This document shows, piece by piece, positions 16,660 to 25,748 of a stretch of 64,000 bases of DNA; positions within the stretch are counted from its first letter, which is position 1; every line of letters begins with the position of its first letter. The stretch lies in contig JAMPAT010000010.1 of NCBI GenBank assembly GCA_023667095.1, positions 54,931 to 118,930 of the forward strand. Reading direction: 5' to 3'. The notes beneath the pieces were generated by a model. It was not told the origin of the DNA. It did not search any database and saw only the letters and a program-made list of their open reading frames with translations. This DNA is from Bacteroidales bacterium. Its GTDB lineage: Bacteria > Bacteroidota > Bacteroidia > Bacteroidales > UBA932. The position numbers and the translations under genes were made by a program.

Positions 16660-18747
16660 ATGAAAAAAATGTTTTTAGCGGCAGGTGTAATGCTTGCCAT
16701 GGCAACTTCTTGTAAAATGGAAAATCCGCTTTTGAAGGAGTCAACCCTTCCTTATGGTGCTCCGCAGTTTGACAAAATAAGGACAGAACATTATCTGCCG
16801 GCATTCAAGGCCGGTATCGAGGAGGGCAAGGCTGCGATTGATGCAATCGTTGCCAATCCAGATGCGCCTACATTTGAAAACACAATTGAGGCCATGGAGT
16901 TCGCTTCCCCTACCTTGAACAGGGTGTCCGGAATATTCTACAACATCATGGAAGCCGACACAAATGGAGAGATGGAGGCCATTGCAGAGGAACTTTCTCC
17001 GCTCATGACTGAATATTCAATGTATGTGTCGTTGAATGAAGGGCTTTTTGACAGGGTGAAAGCCGTGTATGCACAGAAGGATTCATTAGGTCTGGATGTG
17101 GACCAGATGACACTTCTTGAGGACACCTACAGGTCGTTTGCGCGTAATGGGGCCAACCTGTCAGCAGAGGACAAGTCCACATACAGCAAATATGTGGAGG
17201 AACTCTCCCTTGCAACCCTGCAGTTCCAGAAGAATGTGCTTGCATCCTCCAATGCGTTTGTCATGAATATAGCTGACGAGGAGGAACTATGTGGACTTCC
17301 GCAATACGTAAAGGACATGGGGGCATCCACAGCCCAGGAAAAGGGGCTTGAAGGATGGGCCTTTACTCTTGATTATCCGAGTTTCGGGCCGTTCATGAAG
17401 TTCAGTGCCAACAGGGAGCTCCGCAGGAAGATGTACATGGGCTACAATACTAAGGCAATCGGAGGCGAGTTCGACAACACTGAAATCGTAAAGCAGATTG
17501 TCGGCCTGCGTATCAGGATTGCTGAGATTCTCGGCTATGGCACATACGCTGAATATGCCCTGGAGGAGCGTATGGCTAAAAATACAGTGACTGTCAACAA
17601 TTTTATCGACAGGCTTCTCATGCCTTCCCTTCCTTTTGCAAGAAAGGAAGTCGCGGACGTACTTGAATATGCAAGGAAGAACGGCTTTGAGGACTCTGTG
17701 CTCCAGCCATGGGATTTCAGCTATTGGTCTGAACGCTACAAAGAGGCTGAATATGCTCTTAACGAAGAGGAACTGAAGCCGTATTTCCGCCTGGAGAACT
17801 GTATTGATGCAGTGCTCGGGCTTGCTACAAGGCTATATGGAATCACATTCGAGGAGAGGACAGATATTCCGGTATACCATAAGGATGTAAAGGTCTTTGA
17901 TGTAAAGGATGAAAATGGGGAGCATCTTGCATTGTTCTATGCAGATTTCTTCCCGCGTGAAAGCAAGCGTGGCGGTGCCTGGATGACGGAGTTCCGCGGA
18001 CAGAGCATACGTAACGGTGTGGAGTACAGGCCGTTCATCAGCATTGTTACAAACTTTACAAAACCGACAGCTACAGAGCCGTCGTTGATAACGCATTCTG
18101 AACTGACTACCTTCCTGCACGAGTTCGGGCATGCGCTCCATGGAATGCTCGCAAAGGGACGCTATGAGTCATTGACCGGGACAAACGTGGCGCGTGACTT
18201 TGTCGAGCTTCCGTCCCAGATTATGGAGAACTGGGCATTTGAACCGGAATATCTGGATTCGTTTGCCAAGGATTACAGGACAGGGGAAGTGATTCCTGAT
18301 TCACTTGTCACAAAGATTGTTGCAACCCAGAATTATCTTTCGGGATATTCCCAGGTCCGTCAGCTCCAGTTCTGCGTACTTGACATGGCATGGCATTCAC
18401 TGAAGTCTGTGCCTGAGACCGGTACCGTGGAATTTGAGAAAGAGGCCTTGAAATCATCTGCAGTAATGCCTTCTGTCCCAGGTGTTGCCATATCACCTTC
18501 GTTCGGACATATATTCTCCGGTGGATATTCAGCGGGATATTATTCATATAAATGGGCAGAGGTACTTGAGGCTGATGGATTCTCGCTTTTCAAGGAGAAG
18601 GGAATCTTCAACAGGGAGGTCGCTGGCTCTTTCAGAAAGAATATCCTGGAGAAAGGCGGCAGCGAGGATGCTTCTGTGCTCTACCGCAACTTCCGTGGAC
18701 ACGACCCTCAGCCTGAGGCACTGATGCGTAAGCTTGGCCTTGAGTAG
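16660..18747 (+). CDS. M3 family metallopeptidase lipoprotein (peptidyl-dipeptidase Dcp-like)
   Basis: The start at 16660 gives 695 residues with a lipobox (ATSCK). The body is typical of the Dcp/oligopeptidase A group: 'PYGAPQFDKIRTEHYLPAF' at the N-terminus and the zinc motif TFLHEFGHALHGM in the C-terminal third, with the third ligand Glu downstream in the segment PSQIMENWAFEPE. Late conserved blocks FGHIFSGGYSAGYYSYKWAEV and FRGHDPQPEALMRKLG are present. It should cleave dipeptides from the C-termini of short peptides in the periplasm or at the membrane. Confidence 0.95.
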   Translation: MKKMFLAAGVMLAMATSCKMENPLLKESTLPYGAPQFDKIRTEHYLPAFKAGIEEGKAAIDAIVANPDAPTFENTIEAMEFASPTLNRVSGIFYNIMEADTNGEMEAIAEELSPLMTEYSMYVSLNEGLFDRVKAVYAQKDSLGLDVDQMTLLEDTYRSFARNGANLSAEDKSTYSKYVEELSLATLQFQKNVLASSNAFVMNIADEEELCGLPQYVKDMGASTAQEKGLEGWAFTLDYPSFGPFMKFSANRELRRKMYMGYNTKAIGGEFDNTEIVKQIVGLRIRIAEILGYGTYAEYALEERMAKNTVTVNNFIDRLLMPSLPFARKEVADVLEYARKNGFEDSVLQPWDFSYWSERYKEAEYALNEEELKPYFRLENCIDAVLGLATRLYGITFEERTDIPVYHKDVKVFDVKDENGEHLALFYADFFPRESKRGGAWMTEFRGQSIRNGVEYRPFISIVTNFTKPTATEPSLITHSELTTFLHEFGHALHGMLAKGRYESLTGTNVARDFVELPSQIMENWAFEPEYLDSFAKDYRTGEVIPDSLVTKIVATQNYLSGYSQVRQLQFCVLDMAWHSLKSVPETGTVEFEKEALKSSAVMPSVPGVAISPSFGHIFSGGYSAGYYSYKWAEVLEADGFSLFKEKGIFNREVAGSFRKNILEKGGSEDASVLYRNFRGHDPQPEALMRKLGLE

Positions 18748-18852
18748 TCGAAAGCGTAATAAAGGATTGGGGTGTCTGATTTTTGGATGATACTCCAATT
18801 TTTTTGCAGCATTTTCGCAAGTTTTGCGTCTAATATGAAAAATGTTTGTCTT

Positions 18853-19302
18853 ATGAAATTTATATCACTATTGTTTTCAGCATCCGTGGCAGTGTGCGGA
18901 TGCAGTATGGTCAATGGACTTTCAGGTATGATGGAGACTGTTGAGGCTGATGTCCGTGGCGGGTATTCATGTATTGATGCAAGCAGCAATGTCAAGGTTG
19001 TCATGACCGATGGGGCATCAGTGGCCACTGTCTCTGCAGACACGGAAGTCCTTCCGTATGTGGTAACTGAATTGTCCGGCAAGACATTGAAGATCTATGT
19101 CAAGGAGTCATACAGGTTCAGACATGGAATAGGAACGGTGGAGGTCATTTTGCCAGCCAACGATAATATCCGCAGGGTAAGTCTTTCCGGTGCCTCTTCA
19201 TTCCGTTCAGAATCTCCACTGGCTGCGGATTCTTTCAAGGTTAATTTGTGCGGTGCCTCCAGGTTCAGTGCAGAATCATGGCTTCAGGAGATGTTTCTGT
19301 AG
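18853..19302 (+). CDS. GIN-domain (DUF2807) lipoprotein, N-terminal part, frameshifted
   Basis: The ATG at 18853 gives MKFISLLFSASVAVCGCSM, a lipoprotein-like signal; an ATG at 18835 is also possible. The following sequence has the GIN-domain pattern (YSCIDASSNVKVVMTDG, 'VVTELSGKTLKIYVK', VILPANDNIRRVSLSGASSF) of putative auto-transporter head domains. The frame ends early at 19302. The repeat LSGAS pattern resumes in the -1 frame, so one base appears lost near 19275. The protein would be a surface beta-solenoid of unknown role. Confidence 0.7.
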   Translation: MKFISLLFSASVAVCGCSMVNGLSGMMETVEADVRGGYSCIDASSNVKVVMTDGASVATVSADTEVLPYVVTELSGKTLKIYVKESYRFRHGIGTVEVILPANDNIRRVSLSGASSFRSESPLAADSFKVNLCGASRFSAESWLQEMFL

Positions 19303-19628
19303 ACCTTTCCGGTGCTTCGTCTTTGACATCTGAAATTAGTGCTGACAGGCTGGATGTGGATGCCAGCGGCGCGTCAAATGCAAATATCTCGGGTGAGGTC
19401 CGCATCATGTCAGCTACAGTGTCAGGCGCATCTAAAGTGTCTTCAGGCAAAGAAAGGATGACGGCAGAAAATGTCTCATGCAGTGTGTCCGGTGCCTCCA
19501 AACTGTATGTCAATTGTACGGCATCCGTCAAAGGCTCTGCATCTGGAGCATCCCATGTCCACTATGGCAGTTCATGCAGCTCAGCGTCAGTCTCCTCTTC
19601 CGGCGCATCATCTGTTTCTGCAAACTGA
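19275..19628 (+). pseudogene. GIN-domain lipoprotein, C-terminal part in the -1 frame
   Basis: From 'IMASGDVSVDLSGASSLTS' the -1 frame carries a run of GAS-containing repeats (SGASNANIS, SGASKVSSG, SGASKLYVN, SGASHVHYG, SGASSVSAN). These complete the domain begun upstream. Adding one A in GAATC to give GAAATC restores one frame of about 259 codons. There is no ribosome-binding site of its own. Confidence 0.6.
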
Positions 19629-19659
19629 CACTTGCCTGACAAATTGTATTTAGAGGTCT

Positions 19660-20157
19660 TTAGAAGCATAAAAGGTTATAGCTTATTCCGATGCCGATGT
19701 ACGGACCGTGAGCTATTCTCCCGGAGTTTAATGTGAGTCCGTAGCCGGTCTGTAAGCCAACGCTCCAACGTCCGGAAGGTTTTCTGACAATCGTTTCCTT
19801 TGTGATATAGTTGGTCTCAGGGTACAGTTCAATCCATTCAAGGTTTGGCCTGTAGCCGCTGATTTGTGCCTTGTATCCGTCCCCTTCGTATGTCTTTACC
19901 TCAATGGGCAATACCACAAGGCTGTCACTCTTTATTATGATATCCGGTATTGGAATTTCTATTTCATTTTCGGAAATCTCAATGTCCATAACAATAGGAA
20001 ACTCAATGAAAAGAGTGTCAGTCATTGTGATGGTGTCGCGCTTCTCGATGATGATTTCATTAGTGATGTGACTATCGCGTGAAAGGACTGCCGACAGGGT
20101 GAAACCTGCCGCCAGTCCGACTAATATGAAGAGAAGCGATGTATGTTTTGATGCCAT
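19660..20157 (-). CDS. DUF6808-like phage membrane protein, spanin-like position
   Basis: This 165-residue protein starts with one transmembrane helix (LLFILVGLAAGFTLSAVLS) and then has a long beta-rich, acidic periplasmic part. It ends 'GPYIGIGISYNLLCF', resembling a barrel edge. It looks like the DUF6808 proteins of Bacteroidales phages, which lie next to the lysin gene. It is the last gene of the tail cluster, 4 bases after the M15 lysin. A role in envelope disruption (spanin-like) is inferred only from position and topology. Confidence 0.6.
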   Translation of the reverse strand: MASKHTSLLFILVGLAAGFTLSAVLSRDSHITNEIIIEKRDTITMTDTLFIEFPIVMDIEISENEIEIPIPDIIIKSDSLVVLPIEVKTYEGDGYKAQISGYRPNLEWIELYPETNYITKETIVRKPSGRWSVGLQTGYGLTLNSGRIAHGPYIGIGISYNLLCF

Positions 20158-20161
20158 TGTG

Positions 20162-20593
20162 CTAAATTTTCAAGCTTTCTCCTGTGTAAACCCTTGCATA
20201 AAGAATCTGATGGCGTTGTATGCCGTTCCGTCTGTGCGAAAAATGTACAAAATCAGGATATATGATCATCTGGTCGAACGGTAAATCCAAGCCGTATGCA
20301 AGCTGGGCGAGTGCTGCCGGATTCTCGCAGCCGATATCAGCGGCTTCTCCTTTCAGGTGCTGGGATGAAGGTGCTCCGTTCACCATCCGGTTTAATTCAG
20401 GGCATCTGTATCCGGAATTTACAGCCAATGGCTTTCCGTATGCATCCCTGAGTGGCTGTAGCACCTTCTCCACAAGAGCCTTGACATTATCCCTTACTTC
20501 TGCCGTAGCTATGACATTCACAATCCCTGCCTGTCTAGCCTTTTCCGACCGCTCGAATTCTGCGTAGCTGAAATCCTTGCTTATTGTTCCCAT
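20162..20593 (-). CDS. phage-type M15 peptidase (endolysin, D-Ala-D-Ala carboxypeptidase fold)
   Basis: The protein has 143 residues. The zinc site is visible as 'SSQHLKGEAADI' (His and Asp) and FVHFSH (His), with 'VNSGYRCPELNRMVNGA' before it, the classic peptidase M15_3 arrangement. It begins 'TISKDFSYAEFERSEKA', as do many phage members. It should cut peptidoglycan cross-links. Its start overlaps the stop of the preceding gene by 13 bases, showing it belongs to the tail transcript. No holin was recognised beside it. Confidence 0.88.
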   Translation of the reverse strand: MGTISKDFSYAEFERSEKARQAGIVNVIATAEVRDNVKALVEKVLQPLRDAYGKPLAVNSGYRCPELNRMVNGAPSSQHLKGEAADIGCENPAALAQLAYGLDLPFDQMIIYPDFVHFSHRRNGIQRHQILYARVYTGESLKI

Positions 20594-20973
20594 GATTGCA
20601 GTGAATTGATTCGGTCTCTAATACTCTGTCTTTCTGAATGAACCCTTTCTATGTCGTATGGCTGTTCCATTCCGAGCAGATTAGCCTCGTAGCATTTCAA
20701 GACTTTGTAGTCGGTGGCTGCAAGTTGGGATTTTAGAGAATTGATATCATCATCAATCAATTCTTTACTATAATGTTCTCTCCACCGCCCATGGAGTTTG
20801 CCGTCTTTCAGCTCGAAGTATTGCTCATAATAGTGATACTTTTTTGCTTCCGGCATCGGGATGAACTCTACTATTTCATAATAGCCCTGTTCTTTAAGTT
20901 CATCTGTAAGTTCTTTTACATCGAACACCTCAAAATGTCCTCTTTCCAAATTCAATAATTTTCCTGTTTTCAT
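20581..20973 (-). CDS. XkdW-like phage tail-associated protein
   Basis: The start at 20973 (MKTGKLLNLERGHFEVF) gives 130 residues. The C-terminal helical part (INSLKSQLAATDYKVLKCYE, then MEQPYDIERVHSERQ) resembles the XkdW/tail-fibre-assembly helical domain, in which a Leu-x-x-Thr-Asp-Tyr/Trp motif is followed by an 'N..GME.PY' stretch. It lies 5 bases after the giant tail-tip gene, the normal place of a fibre-assembly chaperone. The assignment is moderate. Confidence 0.6.
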   Translation of the reverse strand: MKTGKLLNLERGHFEVFDVKELTDELKEQGYYEIVEFIPMPEAKKYHYYEQYFELKDGKLHGRWREHYSKELIDDDINSLKSQLAATDYKVLKCYEANLLGMEQPYDIERVHSERQSIRDRINSLQSWEQ

Positions 20974-20978
20974 ATTTA

Positions 20979-23900
20979 CTATTGTTTTATGTCTAATTGT
21001 AATCCATACCATTCAGTATTGTTGAACTTTTGTACTATTATAAATAAATGGCTAGAACTCCAGATAAGGTTTTGTCCTGTCTTGTTTTGAGGAATAGAAC
21101 GAAGGATTTCGCCCGAAGGTGCATATATTGTTACCCTTGTGTTATTATATGGCTTCTCTACAAAGAATATAGTCCCTATTGGAGCTTTGGCTGGTAAATA
21201 TAGATATGATGCGTCCCCCCATGAATGATAGTACAGGTATTCTGGTGTCATTGAATGTGCACCGTTTTCAAATACTTTCTTTTTTGCTGCAAAGCCATTT
21301 ATAACTCCATTTGCTAAATAAAGATCTCCGTTTTCGGCATAGAATGCAAAATTCCCGTTGAATTGATCAATAGCAAAATTGTTATCTAATTCTCCTGTTA
21401 CCGAAGAGAAGACCCCTATTCGTCTATGAATGCCAGTTACTGGCTTGTTGTCTCCGGCATATATTGCGAACAGGCAGCCATCGTACTGATATCCTTGTAT
21501 GCCGGTAGCCATCATTATTCTCTTATGCGACCTCTCTTCGGTAGGATTATCCCTGTCTGGATAATAATGCTCTTCAAGTGACACTAAATCTTTTGTCAGG
21601 ATTGCATGGTTTGAGCGGAAAATCAAATCAGCATGGGATGCTTTTCTTTCGGAGGCTAATGCCATCGGTGTTTCAGTGCCATAACCTTTAATCTCCCATT
21701 CTCCGAATTTGCAGCCCTTTTTGCCTATAATTTTATCAGATTCGATTGTTCCGTCCTCATAAATCTTGGTGTCGGCATTTCTTAGCTCTGTGTCGGTTGC
21801 CCGGTCTGTTCCTCCGAAGAATAGTATTTTGCCATGGGAATCATCTCGGCCCATTTCCGAACCGTTCAGGCCTGCTACAACATTTCCGAACTTGTCCTTT
21901 ACGCCGACCAGTTTACCCAGTACTGCGCCCTCTGCATCAACACCCGGACCGAATGTTCTCTGCAGATAGGAGATGTCAGACAACATCAGCAGATAATTTT
22001 CAGCAGACAAAAGCATTGAATTGAAAGCATTGCGGCTGTCCGGATTTATATCGGTATTCTCGTCCGTCCACAAATCAAAGTCTCTCAAAGACAAGTCGTA
22101 GGCATTTATAAGCGAAACTTTCATGTTGCTGAACTTTCCGTGTTCCGACGGTTCCCATTCCTTGCCGTTCAGACACATCATCCTTTCATATACAGCTCCG
22201 CCTGTCACATTCCCGAATTGTGTCTGGAATATATATGTTGCAGGAACTTCGGGGACAGCTTCCTGGTCTGCAGGAATGGAAACTATACGATAATATGCAC
22301 TATCTGTTCCGGTATTTACACTGCCGTCTTTCCTGTACACCATCTTAAGCGTATGGGTCCCTCGTGGAACAGTGTATGTCTTGGATATTATTGTATTTTG
22401 TCTTCCCTTTGTGTCGAAGTCGTATGTAGATGCCGTTCCGGCAGTCGGAGTTGCCGTCTGGTCAAGCGCGCCCACCATGAGATAGTCAAAACTGCTCTCG
22501 CCATCCGATTGAAATTCAATAATCACTTCAACTGCTATGTCGCTGTTGTTGTAGATATAGAGAGTGTTCTGTGTTGTGAGTGATGATTCTATAGAGTTGG
22601 ATGCCACCCATCCGATATAGTTGTTCATTGAATTCCCGTTGTTGGTCATTCCGGCTGTGACTTCCCTCCAGCTACTGCTTTTTGAGGTTGTAACCTTGAT
22701 TTTGGGGATAGCCGGGACTGCCGCGGTCTTTTCTGTTTTGATGACGGAGAATTCCGGAATATCTTCATTGTTTGTGAGTTGTATCAGATCCTTGATTCTT
22801 CTTCTCAACTCCCTTTTTTCTATCACACTTATAACTCTATTGCTTATTATCGCGTTTTCCGTCCGGTCCATCTGCTCCTGCTTGGCTGACCATTCATCAA
22901 GATTGGAGAGTCCGGAACTGCCGGCTCCGATGTTCAGGCTACCCTCGATTTTTGCTCCGTCCTTTGCCGTTATGGTTGCCTGGGACAAGTCTATTACAAG
23001 TCTGCCGTCAGTATCTCTGATGACATCTGTAAGCACCTGCCCCGGAACAATCTCCGTGAAGCCGTACCATGAAGCATAGCTCCTTTCACCATTATATTCG
23101 CTGCTGAGAAATCCCACCAACAGAAAATAATGGCTCTGCCAGTCCTCCATGTCTTCAATGGCCTTTTCCGGTTCCATCGGAATCGCTTTCTCGCTCAGAT
23201 GGAATACGCCGGAATTGTCCTCTTTGCTGACTTTTGCATACAGATAATACTTTTTGTCAGGATCATCCATCACCGGAGACTCAAATGACGGAAACCCCCA
23301 GAAACGGTACTCTGACGAATCGTGCGACGGTGATATGCCATTGACGTCAAAAGTCATGTGCTGGATTATGCCGGCATCGCATACCAGCACTTTGCGTTCA
23401 TTGTCGTAATGGATATCATGGGCGACAGCTTTGGGAGACTCTATATTGTCCACAAAACGGAACTGAAGACTCTTGTCCCCGACCAAATTCATCATTGTCT
23501 GCACCGTAAGAGGACTGACACTGTCGGAAAATCCCTCCAGCATGGCTTCCTTAAGCATTGAAACAGCCTCTTCGGAATCACGGAAACGCCTTTTGGTGAA
23601 CTGTCTGGATTCTTTGTGACGTTCCTCTATCTCCGCCTCGCTGCTCTCTATTTTCTGCAGAGTTCCGGAGAATGAGTGCCCTATAACAGAGTTTGACAGC
23701 TCTATTTCAGGACTATGCGGATTGTTCACATAATCCTTTATGCCTGTGATGCGTATCAGCACAGGCTGCTTCTGAAATCTGGTGTCTGAAAACAAGACAA
23801 ATCCTCCGAGCTTGATTTTGCCGCCGATGTTCTCCCAATTATTTTTCGCCCAGATACCGTCCAGTTGTCCGCTAAATGTAAATTTAGGCTCTTCGTTTTC

Positions 23901-25202
23901 ATATAGGTGGCGTACGCCTTTTTTGAACATATCCCATGATGCCCCGGATTTTGAATTGTTATCGCAGATATATGCCTGAGGTACCGAACATCCGAGCACA
24001 ACGAACTTTTGTCCTGCCTGTGGGATGAAAACGCCTCCAGGCATCTTTATCCCGTCAATGTCCTGCTGCACAAGTTCGAAGCGCCTTTTAGGCTTTCCAC
24101 CGTTGTCCTGATGGAAATAGTTTGCGTCAAACTCCTTGCCCGCCAGCATGCCGTCCTGAAATATGACGGATATCTTTTCCCCGTCTATGCGGAACTCGTT
24201 ATAATCCAATGATTCAGGTATGTCTGTATCAATGATGTCAATGAGCACTTCTTTCCACTCTTCATCCGACCATTTCTGAACCTTGTCATAAATCTGTCCT
24301 TTATAGATGAATCTGACACCGGAAACAGTTCCAAGTCGTGACGGATAGATTTCAGAGCAGTCAAGACTGTCCTCAGATATATAAATCCTTTCCGCTTCCT
24401 CCCGCATGACAGACAGACCTTCGGCATCAGTCTCGTATGTCCTGGCCTTTTGTGCGTCGAATCCCTGCTCGTCTTCGAAATATGTCCCGTCAAATCTTAT
24501 TGTCCGGGCCTTTGGCAACAGAAGTTCTGACAAGCCTCCATTTTTGCTTGCATCGATATTCCTTGAACCTCCCTGCACATAAAGAACACCGATAGGGCTT
24601 TCCCTGTTGTAGTTGGTCCGTCCGATACCCGGCTTGAATCCGTTTCCTTTGCCGTAAGACAATGCCAATGGTTCAGTCTTGTTGTATTCTACCTTGTGCA
24701 ATGACACATTCCTGCCTTTGATTTCATACTCTGTCCCGAATTCGTCCGCAATCTGCGACAGGGCATCTGCGCAGGAGGTGTGGTTGAAAGATATGGTCTT
24801 CGGTTCAGCCTGTATGCAGGATTCAGTCTTCCACTCGGATGAGATTCTTTCCATATTGCTGATGAACATTGCCAGAAACTCCGCAGGAGTGGCGGTAAGA
24901 CTGAATTTAAGTCTGCCGTCGACCGGATTCCGGAATTTCAGCATCCTGGCTTCAGCCTGTGCCGCCTCGAAAACCACGGTATATTCAAAATTGCGGCTGT
25001 GCTGCATCTTGACATTAGCCAGACTGTACAATGTGAATGTCTCACCCTGATACTCGCAATGTGCTCCGACAGGTATTTCCATATATTCGGCAAGCGAAAA
25101 ATAAAGGGTCAGGTTATGTTCTCCTCTTATGGCCCTATACCTGTAGCTCTCGTCATTGACCTCAATGTCAATTAACTCTGTGTTCCCGTTAAAAATCTTC
25201 AT
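20979..25202 (-). CDS. large phage tail-tip / tail-hub and receptor-binding protein
   Basis: From ATG 25202 (MKIFNGNTELIDIEV) the protein has about 1,408 residues. The first about 370 residues look like a tail-hub domain (FEYTVVFEAAQAEARMLKF, 'CADALSQIADEFGTEYEI', 'RESPIGVLYVQGGSRNI'). The middle has a tail-fibre-like 'DIHYDNERKVLVCDAGIIQ' and a coiled region 'ENAIISNRVISVIEKRELRR'. The last third is a string of beta modules ending WYGLQLDIKQ. No contractile-tail baseplate feature is seen. It probably forms the central hub and the receptor-binding fibre in one chain. It overlaps the upstream gene by 14 bases. Confidence 0.78.
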   Translation of the reverse strand: MKIFNGNTELIDIEVNDESYRYRAIRGEHNLTLYFSLAEYMEIPVGAHCEYQGETFTLYSLANVKMQHSRNFEYTVVFEAAQAEARMLKFRNPVDGRLKFSLTATPAEFLAMFISNMERISSEWKTESCIQAEPKTISFNHTSCADALSQIADEFGTEYEIKGRNVSLHKVEYNKTEPLALSYGKGNGFKPGIGRTNYNRESPIGVLYVQGGSRNIDASKNGGLSELLLPKARTIRFDGTYFEDEQGFDAQKARTYETDAEGLSVMREEAERIYISEDSLDCSEIYPSRLGTVSGVRFIYKGQIYDKVQKWSDEEWKEVLIDIIDTDIPESLDYNEFRIDGEKISVIFQDGMLAGKEFDANYFHQDNGGKPKRRFELVQQDIDGIKMPGGVFIPQAGQKFVVLGCSVPQAYICDNNSKSGASWDMFKKGVRHLYENEEPKFTFSGQLDGIWAKNNWENIGGKIKLGGFVLFSDTRFQKQPVLIRITGIKDYVNNPHSPEIELSNSVIGHSFSGTLQKIESSEAEIEERHKESRQFTKRRFRDSEEAVSMLKEAMLEGFSDSVSPLTVQTMMNLVGDKSLQFRFVDNIESPKAVAHDIHYDNERKVLVCDAGIIQHMTFDVNGISPSHDSSEYRFWGFPSFESPVMDDPDKKYYLYAKVSKEDNSGVFHLSEKAIPMEPEKAIEDMEDWQSHYFLLVGFLSSEYNGERSYASWYGFTEIVPGQVLTDVIRDTDGRLVIDLSQATITAKDGAKIEGSLNIGAGSSGLSNLDEWSAKQEQMDRTENAIISNRVISVIEKRELRRRIKDLIQLTNNEDIPEFSVIKTEKTAAVPAIPKIKVTTSKSSSWREVTAGMTNNGNSMNNYIGWVASNSIESSLTTQNTLYIYNNSDIAVEVIIEFQSDGESSFDYLMVGALDQTATPTAGTASTYDFDTKGRQNTIISKTYTVPRGTHTLKMVYRKDGSVNTGTDSAYYRIVSIPADQEAVPEVPATYIFQTQFGNVTGGAVYERMMCLNGKEWEPSEHGKFSNMKVSLINAYDLSLRDFDLWTDENTDINPDSRNAFNSMLLSAENYLLMLSDISYLQRTFGPGVDAEGAVLGKLVGVKDKFGNVVAGLNGSEMGRDDSHGKILFFGGTDRATDTELRNADTKIYEDGTIESDKIIGKKGCKFGEWEIKGYGTETPMALASERKASHADLIFRSNHAILTKDLVSLEEHYYPDRDNPTEERSHKRIMMATGIQGYQYDGCLFAIYAGDNKPVTGIHRRIGVFSSVTGELDNNFAIDQFNGNFAFYAENGDLYLANGVINGFAAKKKVFENGAHSMTPEYLYYHSWGDASYLYLPAKAPIGTIFFVEKPYNNTRVTIYAPSGEILRSIPQNKTGQNLIWSSSHLFIIVQKFNNTEWYGLQLDIKQ

Positions 25203-25635
25203 GATCAAATAAGTTTTTGTTGTCTATAAATTTCGTTATTTCCATATATGCTATGTTTGTTTCTCCTTTGAAACCGGGGTATGTCTCATACCATGAGCAG
25301 GAAAGTTTCCGGATTTCATATATCAATGTCGCCGACTTACGTCCGAAAGTCTGAGCTATACATTTCCTGAATTCTTTGTTGAGGCTTGCGCCAAACAATG
25401 TGTCCGGACAGTACAGTGCCAGTATGATGAATAGGAACTGTTTTTTGTTGTCACTTCTTTCATCGTTATGGAAAGCGTATTTTTTCGATATCAGACGGTA
25501 TTCCGTATAAAGCTCCGGTATCATGGACAAGTCTGTCAATTGGCCTTTCAGCAGACGTTTAAGCTGCGTTTCTGCTTCATGGTGATTGTCTGTCGCTGCT
25601 TTAATTGAAGTCAATAGTTCATCAAGTGTTATCAT
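25189..25635 (-). CDS. tail-cluster protein of unknown function
   Basis: The ATG at 25635 (MITLDELLTSIKAA) gives 148 residues. It is almost all helical and fairly basic, with 'KKQFLFIILALYCPDTLFGA' and a helix-turn-helix-like stretch AQTFGRKSATLIYEIRKL. I do not recognise a family. It overlaps the tail-tip gene start by 14 bases and has a possible promoter (TAGTTTTG) directly upstream. It may be the first gene of a late sub-operon; a regulatory or assembly role would be a guess. Confidence 0.55.
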   Translation of the reverse strand: MITLDELLTSIKAATDNHHEAETQLKRLLKGQLTDLSMIPELYTEYRLISKKYAFHNDERSDNKKQFLFIILALYCPDTLFGASLNKEFRKCIAQTFGRKSATLIYEIRKLSCSWYETYPGFKGETNIAYMEITKFIDNKNLFDHEDF

Positions 25636-25650
25636 TACGGTTGTTTTTTG

Positions 25651-25658
25651 CAAAACTA
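25651..25658 (-). promoter_or_regulatory. internal Bacteroidales -7 box (TAGTTTTG) in the tail cluster
   Basis: The plus strand reads CAAAACTA, i.e. TAGTTTTG on the minus strand, 15 bases before the ATG at 25635. It lies downstream of a terminator hairpin, so the tail-tip genes may be a separate transcript. Confidence 0.4.
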
Positions 25659-25695
25659 TAGCCGGTTTTGTATGGATGGAAGCAAAACGGACATT

Positions 25696-25728
25696 AAAGC
25701 CTGAATAACCTGAAAATATTCAGGCTTT
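25696..25728. terminator. 12-bp perfect hairpin inside the tail cluster
   Basis: AAAGCCTGAATA at 25696-25707 pairs with TATTCAGGCTTT at 25717-25728 around a 9-base loop. It sits about 20 bases after the stop of the 25749-26390 gene. The flanking A and T runs are short (three bases), so termination may be partial. Confidence 0.6.
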
Positions 25729-25748
25729 CTACTATCATTCTGTGAAAA

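Noticed and set aside
19629..19680. Left attachment site of a prophage
   Set aside because: No matching direct repeat was found near 31713-32370.
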